Part shown: piece after piece, positions 26,347-34,990 of the stretch
Position numbering within the stretch: position 1 is the stretch's first letter
Layout: the number at the start of each line of letters is the position of its first letter
The notes under the pieces: generated by a model
The model's input: only the letters and a program-made list of their open reading frames with translations
The model's database searches: none
What the model was told of the DNA's origin: nothing
Made by a program: the position numbers and the translations under genes
Source: Sedimentibacter saalensis
GTDB lineage: Bacteria; Bacillota; Clostridia; Tissierellales; Sedimentibacteraceae
Reading direction: 5' to 3'
NCBI RefSeq assembly: GCF_007830175.1
Contig: NZ_VLKH01000005.1
Location: forward strand, 1 to 64,000
DNA length: 64,000 nt

Positions 26347-26475
26347 ATGAACCAGAAATTAGCAAATTTATCATCAGAACAAGAAGAAAAATTAAAAAAG
26401 ATTGAATCTGAACTGGGCTGTGTCTTAATAGCCTATGAAAATAAATCTCAGTCCATGGAAACTAATTTTCATTAG
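26347..26475 (+). CDS. 42-residue conserved-looking small protein
   Basis: ATG 26347 is preceded by a very strong AAGGAGG site and an AT-rich region with a TATAAT (26318-26323). The 42-residue product is charged and mostly helical (SSEQEEKLKKIESELGCVLI) with a short C-terminal hydrophilic tail, no signal and no membrane helix. I recall similar short proteins in Clostridia but know no function. A terminator follows directly. The surrounding gap (26263-26506) holds nothing else. Confidence 0.65.
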   Translation: MNQKLANLSSEQEEKLKKIESELGCVLIAYENKSQSMETNFH

Positions 26476-26480
26476 AAAAT

Positions 26481-26509
26481 AAAAAATACGCCAAAGGGCG
26501 TATTTTTTA
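26481..26509. terminator. Bidirectional terminator
   Basis: AAAATACGCC (26483-26492) pairs with GGCGTATTTT (26497-26506), A-rich on one side and T-rich on the other, serving the 42-residue gene on the plus strand and nrdG on the minus strand. Confidence 0.85.
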
Positions 26510-27019
26510 GAACAAATCGAAACTATCCTGCCACAATATAATGTTGTTCGCTTCAAAAGATTTTTTTAAATCTATAATTCTTTGATTTGAGGAACCCTTA
26601 AACCTTAAGTTGTTTTGAAAATAATTTATGTCAAAGGGACCATCTACTAATACATCACAAAATTTCAGAAGGTTCATATACATTTCATTACAAATTATTT
26701 CTTCGTATGTGTGGCCGGAATAAATCCATATATTTTTATTAGTGCAGGATTTGATTTTTTCGGCAAGCATAGAAAGAGCTGTTGCCTGAAGCATTGGTTC
26801 TCCGCCTATAAATGTTATGTCTGTAAAATAAGGCGTTATTTTATTATAGACTTCATCTATGCTCATTTCCTGGCCTGATTGTATGTCCCAGTAATTTTTG
26901 TTGTGGCAGTCAGGACACCTAATGTCGCAGCCGCTTACATAAAGACTTGTTCTGAATCCTTCACCGTCCACTATTGTGTTTTCTGTAATGCCGGCAACAT
27001 AAATTGAATTTTCTAGCAA
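26507..27019 (-). CDS. nrdG: Anaerobic ribonucleotide reductase activating protein
   Basis: NrdG is a radical SAM enzyme that generates the glycyl radical on NrdD. The 170-residue protein has TIVDGEGFRTSLYVSGC leading into the iron-sulfur motif CDIRCPDC (CxxxCxxC) and TFIGGEPML, as expected. Its start overlaps the end of nrdD by seven bases, so the two are translated as a unit. Confidence 0.95.
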   Translation of the reverse strand: MLENSIYVAGITENTIVDGEGFRTSLYVSGCDIRCPDCHNKNYWDIQSGQEMSIDEVYNKITPYFTDITFIGGEPMLQATALSMLAEKIKSCTNKNIWIYSGHTYEEIICNEMYMNLLKFCDVLVDGPFDINYFQNNLRFKGSSNQRIIDLKKSFEANNIILWQDSFDLF

Positions 27020-29217
27020 CTGTGTTTCACCCTGTCTTTCAGTTCTGCCTTTTTAGCTGCATTCCAGCTGTCGGTACCTCCAACCAGGTATCCTGTTATA
27101 CGCTGTATGGTGTCTATGCTTGTTCCTTTGCACTCAGGACACTCTGTAAGATTTTCTGAGGCATCTTCATACCCGCAGTCCATGCATCGGTTTCTTGTAT
27201 GATTTACGGAGCCGTAGCCTATGTTGTACTTGTCCATCAAATCAACTGTCTGCATTACTGATGCAGGATTGTGGGTTGCATCTCCGTCAAGTTCCACATA
27301 AAATATGTGGCCGCCCTTTTCATATTCATGGTAAGGAGCTTCAATTCTTGCTTTGTGCTCAATTGAACACTTGTACCATACAGGAACGTGTGAACTGTTT
27401 GTATAATATTCCTTGTCTGTTATTGATGGTATTGAACCAAACTGTTTTCTGTCCTTTTTTATGAATCTTCCGCTTAAACCTTCTGCAGGAGTTGCAAGAA
27501 GACTGTAATTAAGGTCGTAATAATCTGATTTTTCCTTGATTTTGGAGTTCATGAACCTGATAATTTCAATTCCCAGCTCCTGAGATTTTTCGTCTTCGCC
27601 GTGATGATGTCCTGTTAATGAAATCAATGCCTCAGCAAGTCCTATGAAACCAATTCCCAACGTACCGTGCTTCAGAACACTTTCAATGCTCTCATCGGAT
27701 TTAAGATTATTGCTTCCAACCCACATGCCGGACATTAGCATTGGAAACTGCTTTTTAACAGCAGTACACTGGAATACATACCTGTCATAAAGCTGGTCTG
27801 CAGCAGCATCTATACATTTTTGAAGAGATTTGAAAAATTCTTTTTTCTTTTCACTTGTATCTTCAATTTCGTGGCATTCAAGAGCAAGCTTCACCAGGTT
27901 TATTGTTGTGAATGACAGATTACCTCTTCCAATGGAAGTTTTTTCTCCATGTCTGTTTTCAAAAACTCTTGTTCTGCAGCCCATTGTAGCAACTTCTTTT
28001 TCAAATCTTCTTGGATCATTTATGTCCCAGCCTTCATGTATGTTGAATGAAGCATCAAGATTTAAAAAGTTAGGGAAAAATCTTTTTGCTGTAACCTTGC
28101 ATGCATATTTGTATAAATCGTAATTTCTGTCGGAGGGGAGATAATTTACACCTGTTTTCTTTTTCCATATGTGAATTGGGAATATTGGTGTTTCTCCATT
28201 TCCAACGCCCTGGTACGTGGACTTCAACACTTCTCTTATAATGCATCTTCCTTCTGCACTTGTGTCTGTTCCGTAATTGATGGAACTGAACACAACCTGG
28301 TTGCCCCCACGTGAATGAATTGTGTTCATGTTGTGTATGAAAGCTTCCATGGACTGATGAATACGCTTCACACATGCATTTATTGCCTGTTGTTTGTATC
28401 TTTGATTCCCTGTGAGATTTGAAAGGGGAGTTTCTATATAATCTTCTATTTCAGCATCATAAAGTTCCTTTAAGTCCGTATCCAGAAGCTCTTCGATTTT
28501 TTTAACCTCTTCCTTGTACGTGAGTCTTACATATGGAGCAAGGTAAAAGTCAAATGCAGGAATAGATTGTCCGCCGTGCATTTCATTTTGTATTTGTTCC
28601 ATGGAAATGCAGCCTATTATGGAAGCAGTTTCTATTCTCTTTGCCGGTCTGCTTGAGCCATGTCCAGCCCTGAAACCATTTTGAAGAATGTAATCAAGTG
28701 GGTGCTGCAGACATGTGAGAGATTTTGTTGGATAATAATCCTTGTCATGAACATGTATGTAGTTATTGTCTACAAAATATTTTGACTTTTCTGAAAGAAG
28801 ACAGTCGTCGACAAATGGTTTTGAAGATTCGCTGGCAAACTTCATCATCATTCCGGCAGGAGTGTCTGCATTCATGTTTGCATTTTCTCTTGTTATGTCG
28901 TTTGGAACAGTGTTTACAATGTCCATGTAAATGTCATATTGTCTTCTGCCTCTTGCAATATTTCTTTTGTTTCTGTAAATTATATATTCTTTTGCAGCGT
29001 CTTGCCTTTTGCTGGACATGAGTTTTTTTTCAACCAAATCCTGTATTTGTTCAACGGAAGTTGTTTCGGTGGTGTTGTCTGCAATATCCTGTGCGATTTC
29101 CTTTGCAAGATATATATCCTGTCCTGCCATAGTGTGATTCATTGCTTTTAGAATTGCATCGGTAATTTTGCTCTTGTCAAATTCTATAAGCCTTCCGTCT
29201 CTTTTTATTACATTCAT
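27013..29217 (-). CDS. nrdD: Anaerobic (class III) ribonucleoside-triphosphate reductase
   Basis: NrdD reduces ribonucleotides to deoxyribonucleotides using a glycyl radical and, usually, formate. The 734 residues show an N-terminal ATP cone (MNVIKRDGRLIEFDKSKI), the large catalytic barrel (VFSSINYGTDTSAEGR, FENRHGEKTSIGRGNLSF), a four-cysteine zinc site (CMDCGYEDASENLTECPEC) and the glycyl radical loop RITGYLVGG with Gly about residue 709. GGAGG precedes the ATG. The long leader carries a full cobalamin riboswitch and terminator, so expression should fall when B12 is plentiful. Confidence 0.96.
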   Translation of the reverse strand: MNVIKRDGRLIEFDKSKITDAILKAMNHTMAGQDIYLAKEIAQDIADNTTETTSVEQIQDLVEKKLMSSKRQDAAKEYIIYRNKRNIARGRRQYDIYMDIVNTVPNDITRENANMNADTPAGMMMKFASESSKPFVDDCLLSEKSKYFVDNNYIHVHDKDYYPTKSLTCLQHPLDYILQNGFRAGHGSSRPAKRIETASIIGCISMEQIQNEMHGGQSIPAFDFYLAPYVRLTYKEEVKKIEELLDTDLKELYDAEIEDYIETPLSNLTGNQRYKQQAINACVKRIHQSMEAFIHNMNTIHSRGGNQVVFSSINYGTDTSAEGRCIIREVLKSTYQGVGNGETPIFPIHIWKKKTGVNYLPSDRNYDLYKYACKVTAKRFFPNFLNLDASFNIHEGWDINDPRRFEKEVATMGCRTRVFENRHGEKTSIGRGNLSFTTINLVKLALECHEIEDTSEKKKEFFKSLQKCIDAAADQLYDRYVFQCTAVKKQFPMLMSGMWVGSNNLKSDESIESVLKHGTLGIGFIGLAEALISLTGHHHGEDEKSQELGIEIIRFMNSKIKEKSDYYDLNYSLLATPAEGLSGRFIKKDRKQFGSIPSITDKEYYTNSSHVPVWYKCSIEHKARIEAPYHEYEKGGHIFYVELDGDATHNPASVMQTVDLMDKYNIGYGSVNHTRNRCMDCGYEDASENLTECPECKGTSIDTIQRITGYLVGGTDSWNAAKKAELKDRVKHSC

Positions 29218-29353
29218 ATTATTCCTCCTATAAAATGTTGCTGTAAATTAATGCTTTCTACATGATATACTTCGGCATAAATTAATAATTGTTAATAACC
29301 TGAAACCATGATACAGCTAACAATATTTTTAATATTTCATATGCCTGTTACAT

Positions 29354-29383
29354 AAAAAAACTATGGTAATAAATTACCACAGT
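29354..29383 (-). terminator. Riboswitch-controlled terminator before nrdD
   Basis: On the minus strand ACTGTGGTAAT pairs with ATTACCATAGT across a two-base loop, followed by a run of T. It sits between the riboswitch and nrdD. The rest of the leader to the nrdD start (29218-29353) shows nothing further. Confidence 0.88.
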
Positions 29384-29433
29384 CCGAATTTACTGCTATT
29401 TATCACTTGTCCAATCTTCCGTTGGAGTGAATA

Positions 29434-29581
29434 TTTTATGCAGGTCTTCTGGCTTGCACATGGCATTGCTTTCTCCTTCCCTTAACAGTGGCTATGAAAA
29501 CAACTAAATGCGTACAGCGGCGGGACCGCGCAGGATTTTAACCTGCTTCCCTCTTAGCTGCCGATATGGCAGAACATAAAA
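29434..29581 (-). promoter_or_regulatory. Cobalamin riboswitch of nrdDG
   Basis: Read on the minus strand: GGGAAGCAGGTTAAAATCC, GCGCGGTCCCGCCGCTGT, CCACTGTTAAGGGAAGG and the B12 box AGCCAGAAGACCTGC (29454-29440). TTTTATG (29581-29575) pairs perfectly with CATAAAA (29440-29434) as the closing helix. The element is complete, unlike that before btuF. Confidence 0.93.
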
Positions 29582-29599
29582 CTGTATTCAATTATAATG

Positions 29600-29628
29600 A
29601 GTCTAACATCAAAGAAATTATTTGTCAA
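29600..29628 (-). promoter_or_regulatory. Likely nrdDG promoter
   Basis: Minus strand TTGACA (29628-29623), 17 bases, then TAGACT (29605-29600). The -35 is exact, the -10 matches four of six; a TATAAT ten bases further on is badly spaced. Confidence 0.5.
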
Positions 29629-29647
29629 TGAAGTTAATTTTTTATCA

Positions 29648-31093
29648 TCAGTGCTTTTTCCATATTGACGGAGAGAACAGTGTGATAACAGGCAGAACTT
29701 CAAGTCTTCCAATTATCATACACGCTGTCATTGTAATTTTACTAAGATCAGAAAACTCCGAAAAATTTCCCATAGGCCCTACTACTTCAAGACCTGGACC
29801 GATGTTGCTTATTGTTGCTAGCACTGCAGAAAAAGTTGTAGTGAAATCAAAATTGTCCAGAGAAACAATGATTATTGCTGAAATCATGACTGCAACATAC
29901 GAGAAAAAAAATATCATTATGCTTTTCAAATTGTCATTGTCCAGAGATTTGCCGTCAATTTTAACTGTCTGGACTGAATTTGGATGGACAGTATGCCTAA
30001 TTTCATAAGCAACAGATTTAATGAGCACAAGAATTCTGATGAATTTCACACCTCCTCCTGTTGAACCTGCACATGCGCCGAAGAACATGAGCATCAGGAG
30101 AATTGACTTTGAAAACATAGGCCAGAGATTGAAATCTGCAGTAGCATATCCTGTGGTTGTAACAACTGTAGAAACCTGAAATGCAGAATGTCTCAATGCT
30201 TCTATAACGGAATAGTTGTAAAGAGGCAATATGTTGATGCAAATCAATATGGCTGCAGCAAGTACTGTTATTCCGTAAAATCTGAACTCTTCATTCTTGA
30301 GGGCATTTTTCCACTCACCTTTTATTATAAGAAAGTAAAGAGCGAAGTTTGCTCCGAACAAGAACATGAATACTGCAATTATCCATTCTATCCAAGGATT
30401 GTTATAATAACCCACGCTCAGTGCCTTTGATGAAAATCCGCCTGTGCCTGCAGTACCAAAAGCATGAATCAAAGAGTCAAATACAGGCATACCTGCAATT
30501 ATTAAAAACACTATTAGAATCAATGTCATGGCTCCATAAATGACGTAAAGAATCTTTGCTGTTTCAGAAATCTTTGGAACCAGTTTTCCAAATGACGGCC
30601 CAGGACTTTCAGCTCTGGCTAAAAAAACAGAACGTGCTCCCATTGAAGGAACTAAAGCCATAGTAAAAACAAGAACACCCATTCCTCCGATCCAGTGAGT
30701 GAAGCTTCTCCAGAAAAGTAAACCTCTGGGGAAACTTTCAATGTCAGTCACAATGCTTGATCCTGTTGTTGTAAATCCGGATGCAGTTTCAAACACCGCA
30801 TCAACATAGCTTGGTATTGCTCCGCTTAAATAAAAAGGAAGTGCTCCAAGTAAGGACATTGCAAGCCAACAAATTGCAACAGAAGCATAACCCTCACGTT
30901 TTCTCAGTTGAGAATCGTTTGTGTTTGTATTTTTTAATATTAAACCGATAACTCCTATTAATACAATTGAGAATATGAATGCTTTTATTTCATATGTGTT
31001 ATCAATTATTGAAATTATAAGTGAAGGAAACATAAGTAATGATTCCCAGAACAATACTGTACCTAATATTTTAAGTACAACTTTTATATTCAT
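29648..31093 (-). CDS. trkH: TrkH/KtrB-family potassium transporter membrane subunit
   Basis: The 481-residue membrane protein forms the potassium pathway, with repeated helix-loop-helix units; filter-like segments are seen in FETASGFTTTGSSIV, GTAGTGGFSSKAL, VVTTTGYATADF and SNIGPGLEVVGPMG. Length matches TrkH. It lies 13 bases downstream of trkA on the same strand, which supplies the regulatory partner. Uptake is probably coupled to ions and gated by nucleotide binding to TrkA. No clear terminator is visible between its stop and the nrdD promoter. Confidence 0.92.
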   Translation of the reverse strand: MNIKVVLKILGTVLFWESLLMFPSLIISIIDNTYEIKAFIFSIVLIGVIGLILKNTNTNDSQLRKREGYASVAICWLAMSLLGALPFYLSGAIPSYVDAVFETASGFTTTGSSIVTDIESFPRGLLFWRSFTHWIGGMGVLVFTMALVPSMGARSVFLARAESPGPSFGKLVPKISETAKILYVIYGAMTLILIVFLIIAGMPVFDSLIHAFGTAGTGGFSSKALSVGYYNNPWIEWIIAVFMFLFGANFALYFLIIKGEWKNALKNEEFRFYGITVLAAAILICINILPLYNYSVIEALRHSAFQVSTVVTTTGYATADFNLWPMFSKSILLMLMFFGACAGSTGGGVKFIRILVLIKSVAYEIRHTVHPNSVQTVKIDGKSLDNDNLKSIMIFFFSYVAVMISAIIIVSLDNFDFTTTFSAVLATISNIGPGLEVVGPMGNFSEFSDLSKITMTACMIIGRLEVLPVITLFSPSIWKKH

Positions 31094-31106
31094 TTATTGC
31101 CTCCGA

Positions 31107-32465
31107 CTAGTCTTCGAGTATCTCGCTAAGGTCTGAAATAAAGCCTGTCTTAGTTACGACTATAACCTTATCTCCTTCTTTGATATAATCATTTCCATAT
31201 GGAATAATAATTTTTTTATTTCGCACAATGGCTGATATGAGGACGTCTTTTTTAAGTTTTAAATCCTTCAGCTTTATATTTAAAAGATTTGCAGAACTGC
31301 TTGCTGTAAATTCTGCAACCTCAGCTTCATCGTCAAGTATTTTGTAAAGTTTTTCAACTGCACTGCCCTGAGAGTTGTCCAAGGCACGCACATATCTTAA
31401 AATGTTGTTTGCCGTAGTGAATTTTGGGCTGACAATGCTGTCAAGACCAAGTTTTTTTACAATTGGGAAATAATTCTGACGGTTAATTTTTAAAACAACC
31501 TTGTTTACGCCGCATTGATGAGCGTACAGTGAGCTTATTAAATTTTCCTCGTCCCTGTCTGTTAAAGCAACAAAAGCATCGGCTGTCTGGATGTTTTCGT
31601 TGTCAAGAACTTCCTGATCAGTTCCGTCTCCGCATATAATCAATGTGTTTGACAATATTTCGTTCAATAAAATACAGCGGTTTTTATCAAGCTCTATAAT
31701 TTTTACATTCATGCCGATTTCATTTAAAATCCAAGTGAGATATATGGCAATTCTGCTTCCGCCTATTATTGTTACGTTTTTTGCCTTGTGAGAACTTCTT
31801 CCCATGTATTTGAAGAAGTTTGATATGTCAGACCTTTCGCCCATTACATAAACCAAATCGTCAGTATTGAAAACAAAAGTTCCTTTTGGTATTATTATTT
31901 CACCGTTTCTTTTTACAGCACAAAAAAGAACCTTTGCAGGCAATTTCTTTGTTAAATCCATCAGTCTTGTGTCTATTAGCCTATCTGATTCTAAAACGCG
32001 GAATTCTACCATTTCCAGCATATTGTTGGCGAAAGTCTCGACGTTTGTTGCCAGAGTAAACTGCAGCATTCGTGCTATTTCATCGGCTGCATCCATTTCA
32101 GGATTTATTACCATATCAAGTTCCAGTTCTTGCTTAAGCATTTTATATTCATTGGAGTAATCTGTGTTTCTGATGCGGGCAACAGTGTGCTTAGCACCCA
32201 GCTTTTTTCCTATGACACAGCATACCATATTTAGTTCATCGCCGTCAGTAACTGCAATTAACAAATCAGCTTCTGCAACATTTGCTTCTTTTAAAATTTC
32301 GACACTTGCTCCGTTTCCCTTTATACACATGACATCAAGAGTGTCATCAGCGTGTGAGAGAACGTCTGCATCGCTGTCCACAAGCGTTATATCATGATCT
32401 TCTGTGGATAGTTGTTGTGCTAAAGTGTAGCCTACTTTACCGCTGCCGACGATAATTATTTTCAT
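31107..32465 (-). CDS. trkA: Trk potassium uptake regulatory protein TrkA
   Basis: Cytoplasmic gating subunit with two tandem RCK units in 452 residues: Rossmann motif MKIIIVGSGKVGYTLAQQL at the start and NVTIIGGSRIAIYL near 230, each followed by an RCK_C domain (about 135-215 and 370-450). It binds NAD(H) or related nucleotides and controls TrkH. GGAGGAAG precedes the ATG, and the leader has two inverted repeats. Confidence 0.95.
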   Translation of the reverse strand: MKIIIVGSGKVGYTLAQQLSTEDHDITLVDSDADVLSHADDTLDVMCIKGNGASVEILKEANVAEADLLIAVTDGDELNMVCCVIGKKLGAKHTVARIRNTDYSNEYKMLKQELELDMVINPEMDAADEIARMLQFTLATNVETFANNMLEMVEFRVLESDRLIDTRLMDLTKKLPAKVLFCAVKRNGEIIIPKGTFVFNTDDLVYVMGERSDISNFFKYMGRSSHKAKNVTIIGGSRIAIYLTWILNEIGMNVKIIELDKNRCILLNEILSNTLIICGDGTDQEVLDNENIQTADAFVALTDRDEENLISSLYAHQCGVNKVVLKINRQNYFPIVKKLGLDSIVSPKFTTANNILRYVRALDNSQGSAVEKLYKILDDEAEVAEFTASSSANLLNIKLKDLKLKKDVLISAIVRNKKIIIPYGNDYIKEGDKVIVVTKTGFISDLSEILED

Positions 32466-32477
32466 AACTTCCTCCTA

Positions 32478-32525
32478 TACAATATGTAAATATTGTATTA
32501 AATATTATACCTTGTAAAAAGGTAT
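32478..32525 (-). repeat. Two inverted repeats in the trkA leader
   Basis: TACAATAT/ATATTGTA (32478-32485 and 32490-32497, 4-base loop) lies just above the trkA ribosome site, and ATACCTT/AAGGTAT (32507-32513 and 32519-32525) overlaps a minus-strand TATAAT. Either could be an operator or a mRNA hairpin. The rest of the 366-base gap holds the sigma-54 promoter region described separately. Confidence 0.5.
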
Positions 32526-32672
32526 TATAACACAAAATAGAGAATTTGCAAGTCATTTGCACTTATATGTCGTATAAGAAATTAACAAACGTAATATAAT
32601 CTGGAAATTTTCAATTAAACAAATAGCATACACCCAGTAATCAGCACGCATAGAGTTATAATCATATCTATG

Positions 32673-32707
32673 TGTCAGATATTTGACGTAGTGTCAGTAT
32701 TTGGACA
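32673..32707 (+). promoter_or_regulatory. Two upstream activator palindromes
   Basis: TGTC-N8-GACG (32673-32688) and TGTC-N8-GACA (32692-32707), both with AG after TGTC, are spaced 19 bases apart and lie about 65-100 bases before the sigma-54 promoter, the usual place for enhancer-binding-protein sites. The activator encoded at 37369 is the obvious candidate. Confidence 0.6.
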
Positions 32708-32770
32708 AATTCTTATTAAACTTCACATAATAATTCATTGAAAATTACATTAAGAAAATATTTTCCATAA

Positions 32771-32786
32771 TGGCACGCAAATTGCT
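32771..32786 (+). promoter_or_regulatory. Sigma-54 (-24/-12) promoter
   Basis: TGGCACGCAAATTGCT matches the sigma-54 consensus TGGCAC-N5-TTGCW exactly. It lies 46 bases before the ATG of the first dehydrogenase gene, with no competing sigma-A promoter nearby. Confidence 0.88.
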
Positions 32787-32831
32787 TGCAGTATTACAGG
32801 AATTATAAAATAATATGTGGGAGATATAAAT

Positions 32832-33137
32832 ATGAGAATTGAACAGCATCCTATTCTCCAATTTCAAAAGGGAAAGAAATTGAAGTTTACATTCAACGGC
32901 GAGGAAGTTGAAGGATTTGAAGGAGAGACAATAGCTGCAGCACTTCACGCAGCAGGTGTTAGAGTTCTTGGAAGAAGTTTGTTTTTGCACAGACCAAGAG
33001 GCTTTTACTGTGCCATAGGAAACTGCTCCTCATGTTTTATGACTGTCAACGGAAAAGCAAATGTAAAAACATGCGTGACAGATCTTGAGGAAGGAATGGT
33101 TGTAGAAACTCAGGAAGGCAAGGGTGTGATAATATGA
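32832..33137 (+). CDS. [2Fe-2S] small subunit of a FAD/iron-sulfur dehydrogenase
   Basis: A 101-residue ferredoxin-like protein of the Fer2_4 type (HcnA/proline-dehydrogenase gamma/sarcosine-oxidase alpha N-terminal). It has FNGEEVEGFEGETIAAAL and the cluster region FYCAIGNCSSCFMTVNG with a later Cys in VKTCVTD. The frame is open from ATG 32817, but GGGAG is correctly placed for ATG 32832. It is first in the sigma-54 operon and overlaps the next gene by ATGA-type overlap. Confidence 0.85.
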   Translation: MRIEQHPILQFQKGKKLKFTFNGEEVEGFEGETIAAALHAAGVRVLGRSLFLHRPRGFYCAIGNCSSCFMTVNGKANVKTCVTDLEEGMVVETQEGKGVII

Positions 33138-34234
33138 AACAAGCTGAATTATTGATAATAGGCGGAGGACCGGCAGGTCTGTGTGCTGCAATCAGTGCAG
33201 CATCATGCGGAGCCAATGTTCTTGTGGCTGAAAGAAACAAAAATCTCGGAGGGCAGCTGGTTAAGCAAACTCATATGTTTTTCGGCTCGGAAAAACAATA
33301 TGCTTCAACAAGAGGAATTGACATAACCGGAATTTTGCTAAATGAACTGAACAAGTACAAGGAAAATGTGGAAATTATGACAGACACCACAATTGTGGGG
33401 ATGTTTGAAGACGGTGTTGTAACAGCGTTGCACAAAGAAGACAATTATTTTAAAATTAAACCAGATGCAGTTGTTGTTGCAACCGGTGCTTTTGAAAAGG
33501 CTCTTGCATTTCCAAACAACGACCTTCCAGGAATTTACGGAGCCGGTGCAGTGCAGACTCTCATGAATGTGTACGGTGTTAAGCCAGGCAACAAAGTTCT
33601 CATGGTGGGAGCGGGAAACATAGGTCTTATTGTGAGCTACCAGCTCATGCAGGCCGGAGTTGAAGTAGCTGCAATACTTGATGCTGCGCCGAGAATAGGA
33701 GGATATCTTGTTCATGCATCAAAAATCAGAAGAATGGGAGTTCCCATATTAACATCACACACTGTTAAGAGTGCAATAGGCAAAAAATTTCTGGAAAAGG
33801 CAATCGTGTGCCGGGTTGATGATAAATTTAATCAAATTGAAGGAACTGAAATAGAATTTGATGTTGATGTAATGTGTATTTCTGTTGGATTAACACCACT
33901 TAATGAACTGCTGTCCATGAGGGGATGCCAGATGAAGTATGTTCCTCAGTTAAGCGGAATGGTTCCTTTAAGAAATGAAAACTATGAAACAACAATAGAA
34001 AATGTGTTTGCAGCAGGAGACACAACCGGCGTTGAAGAAGCAAGTGCAGCAATGGTTGAAGGATATCTTGCAGGGCTTTGTGCTGCAGCAAAAATAGGCC
34101 ATATGACAGATGATTTTGAAGAGAGAAAAAATGACTATATTAAGCAGCTAGAAAGTCTGCGCTCAGGACCTGTTGGAAAGCATATTTTGTCAGGTATAGA
34201 ACAAATAGTAATAAAAGGAGAACAATATGTTTGA
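33134..34234 (+). CDS. FAD-dependent pyridine-nucleotide-disulfide-type oxidoreductase subunit
   Basis: This 366-residue flavoprotein has an N-terminal FAD motif (LLIIGGGPAGLCAAISAAS), a second nucleotide-binding motif in the middle (VLMVGAGNIGLIVSYQL) and the terminal FAD segment NVFAAGDTTGVEEAS. It matches the HcnB / proline dehydrogenase alpha / sarcosine-oxidase-alpha-like subunit that passes electrons between substrate flavin and carriers. No redox-active CxxC is seen, so it is not a thioredoxin reductase. It is coupled to both neighbours by overlaps. Confidence 0.85.
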   Translation: MKQAELLIIGGGPAGLCAAISAASCGANVLVAERNKNLGGQLVKQTHMFFGSEKQYASTRGIDITGILLNELNKYKENVEIMTDTTIVGMFEDGVVTALHKEDNYFKIKPDAVVVATGAFEKALAFPNNDLPGIYGAGAVQTLMNVYGVKPGNKVLMVGAGNIGLIVSYQLMQAGVEVAAILDAAPRIGGYLVHASKIRRMGVPILTSHTVKSAIGKKFLEKAIVCRVDDKFNQIEGTEIEFDVDVMCISVGLTPLNELLSMRGCQMKYVPQLSGMVPLRNENYETTIENVFAAGDTTGVEEASAAMVEGYLAGLCAAAKIGHMTDDFEERKNDYIKQLESLRSGPVGKHILSGIEQIVIKGEQYV

Positions 34235-34718
34235 GAAAACCGGAATTCCAAGCGAAGAAATGATAAGGGAGAAATTTCCTCCCATTGAAAGAATAAATAA
34301 AGGCCCTGTGGCCGTAGTTGAATGCTACAAGGAAATACCATGCAATCCCTGTGAAACAGCATGCAGGTTCAGTGCAATAACTATAGGCGAAGACATAAAC
34401 AACATTCCTGTTTTAAATGAAGATAATTGCACAGGATGCGCCATATGCCTGAGCAAATGTCCGGGTCTTGCCATAATGGTTGTAGATGGTTCAAAATCTG
34501 ACACTACAGTACAGGTGAAACTTCCTTATGAATTTTTGCCTCTTCCTTCAGCAGGAGAAACTGTTAAGGGACTTGACAGAGAAGGCAAAATCATAGCCGA
34601 CGTCAAGGTTTTACAGGTTCAAAATCCAAAATCTTTTGACAGGACTCCCGTTGTAACAATCGAAGCAGACAGAAGCATAATGTATAAAATAAGAAATATC
34701 AGGACGGAGGCAAAGTAA
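34227..34718 (+). CDS. 4Fe-4S ferredoxin-type subunit of the dehydrogenase
   Basis: A 163-residue protein with two cysteine clusters: CYKEIPCNPCETAC (about residues 33-46) and a standard CTGCAICLSKCP (about 69-80), followed by a small beta-rich C-terminal domain. The layout suggests two 4Fe-4S clusters carrying electrons within the complex. It overlaps the preceding flavoprotein gene by eight bases, with AAAGGAG upstream, and the next gene by one base. Such a separate ferredoxin subunit is unlike the three-subunit HcnABC enzymes. Confidence 0.82.
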   Translation: MFEKTGIPSEEMIREKFPPIERINKGPVAVVECYKEIPCNPCETACRFSAITIGEDINNIPVLNEDNCTGCAICLSKCPGLAIMVVDGSKSDTTVQVKLPYEFLPLPSAGETVKGLDREGKIIADVKVLQVQNPKSFDRTPVVTIEADRSIMYKIRNIRTEAK

Positions 34719-34990
34719 TGGATGATAATACAATTATCTGCAGATGCTCGGATGTAACCCTTAAGGAAGTAAGAGAACTCATAAGTGAAGGCTACGTTAC
34801 ATTTGATGAAATAAAAAGAATAACGCGCATAGGCATGGGACCGTGTCAGGGAAAGACATGCGGTCAGCTTGTCATGAGGGAAATTGCCAATGCCACAGGA
34901 CAAAATATTAAAGACGTTAAATTTCAGACAAACAGACCTCCTGTTGTGGGAGTCAAACTAGGACTCATTGCAGAGGAGGGAAGAAGATGA
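34718..34990 (+). CDS. BFD-like [2Fe-2S] protein
   Basis: A 90-residue protein with the bacterioferritin-associated-ferredoxin pattern: CRCSDVTLKEVRELI at the start and GMGPCQGKTCGQ (CxxxxC) about 34 residues later, giving four cysteines for one 2Fe-2S cluster. In related dehydrogenases this domain is fused to the flavoprotein; here it is a separate gene. It overlaps its upstream neighbour by one base (TAATG) and its downstream neighbour by four. Confidence 0.88.
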   Translation: MDDNTIICRCSDVTLKEVRELISEGYVTFDEIKRITRIGMGPCQGKTCGQLVMREIANATGQNIKDVKFQTNRPPVVGVKLGLIAEEGRR

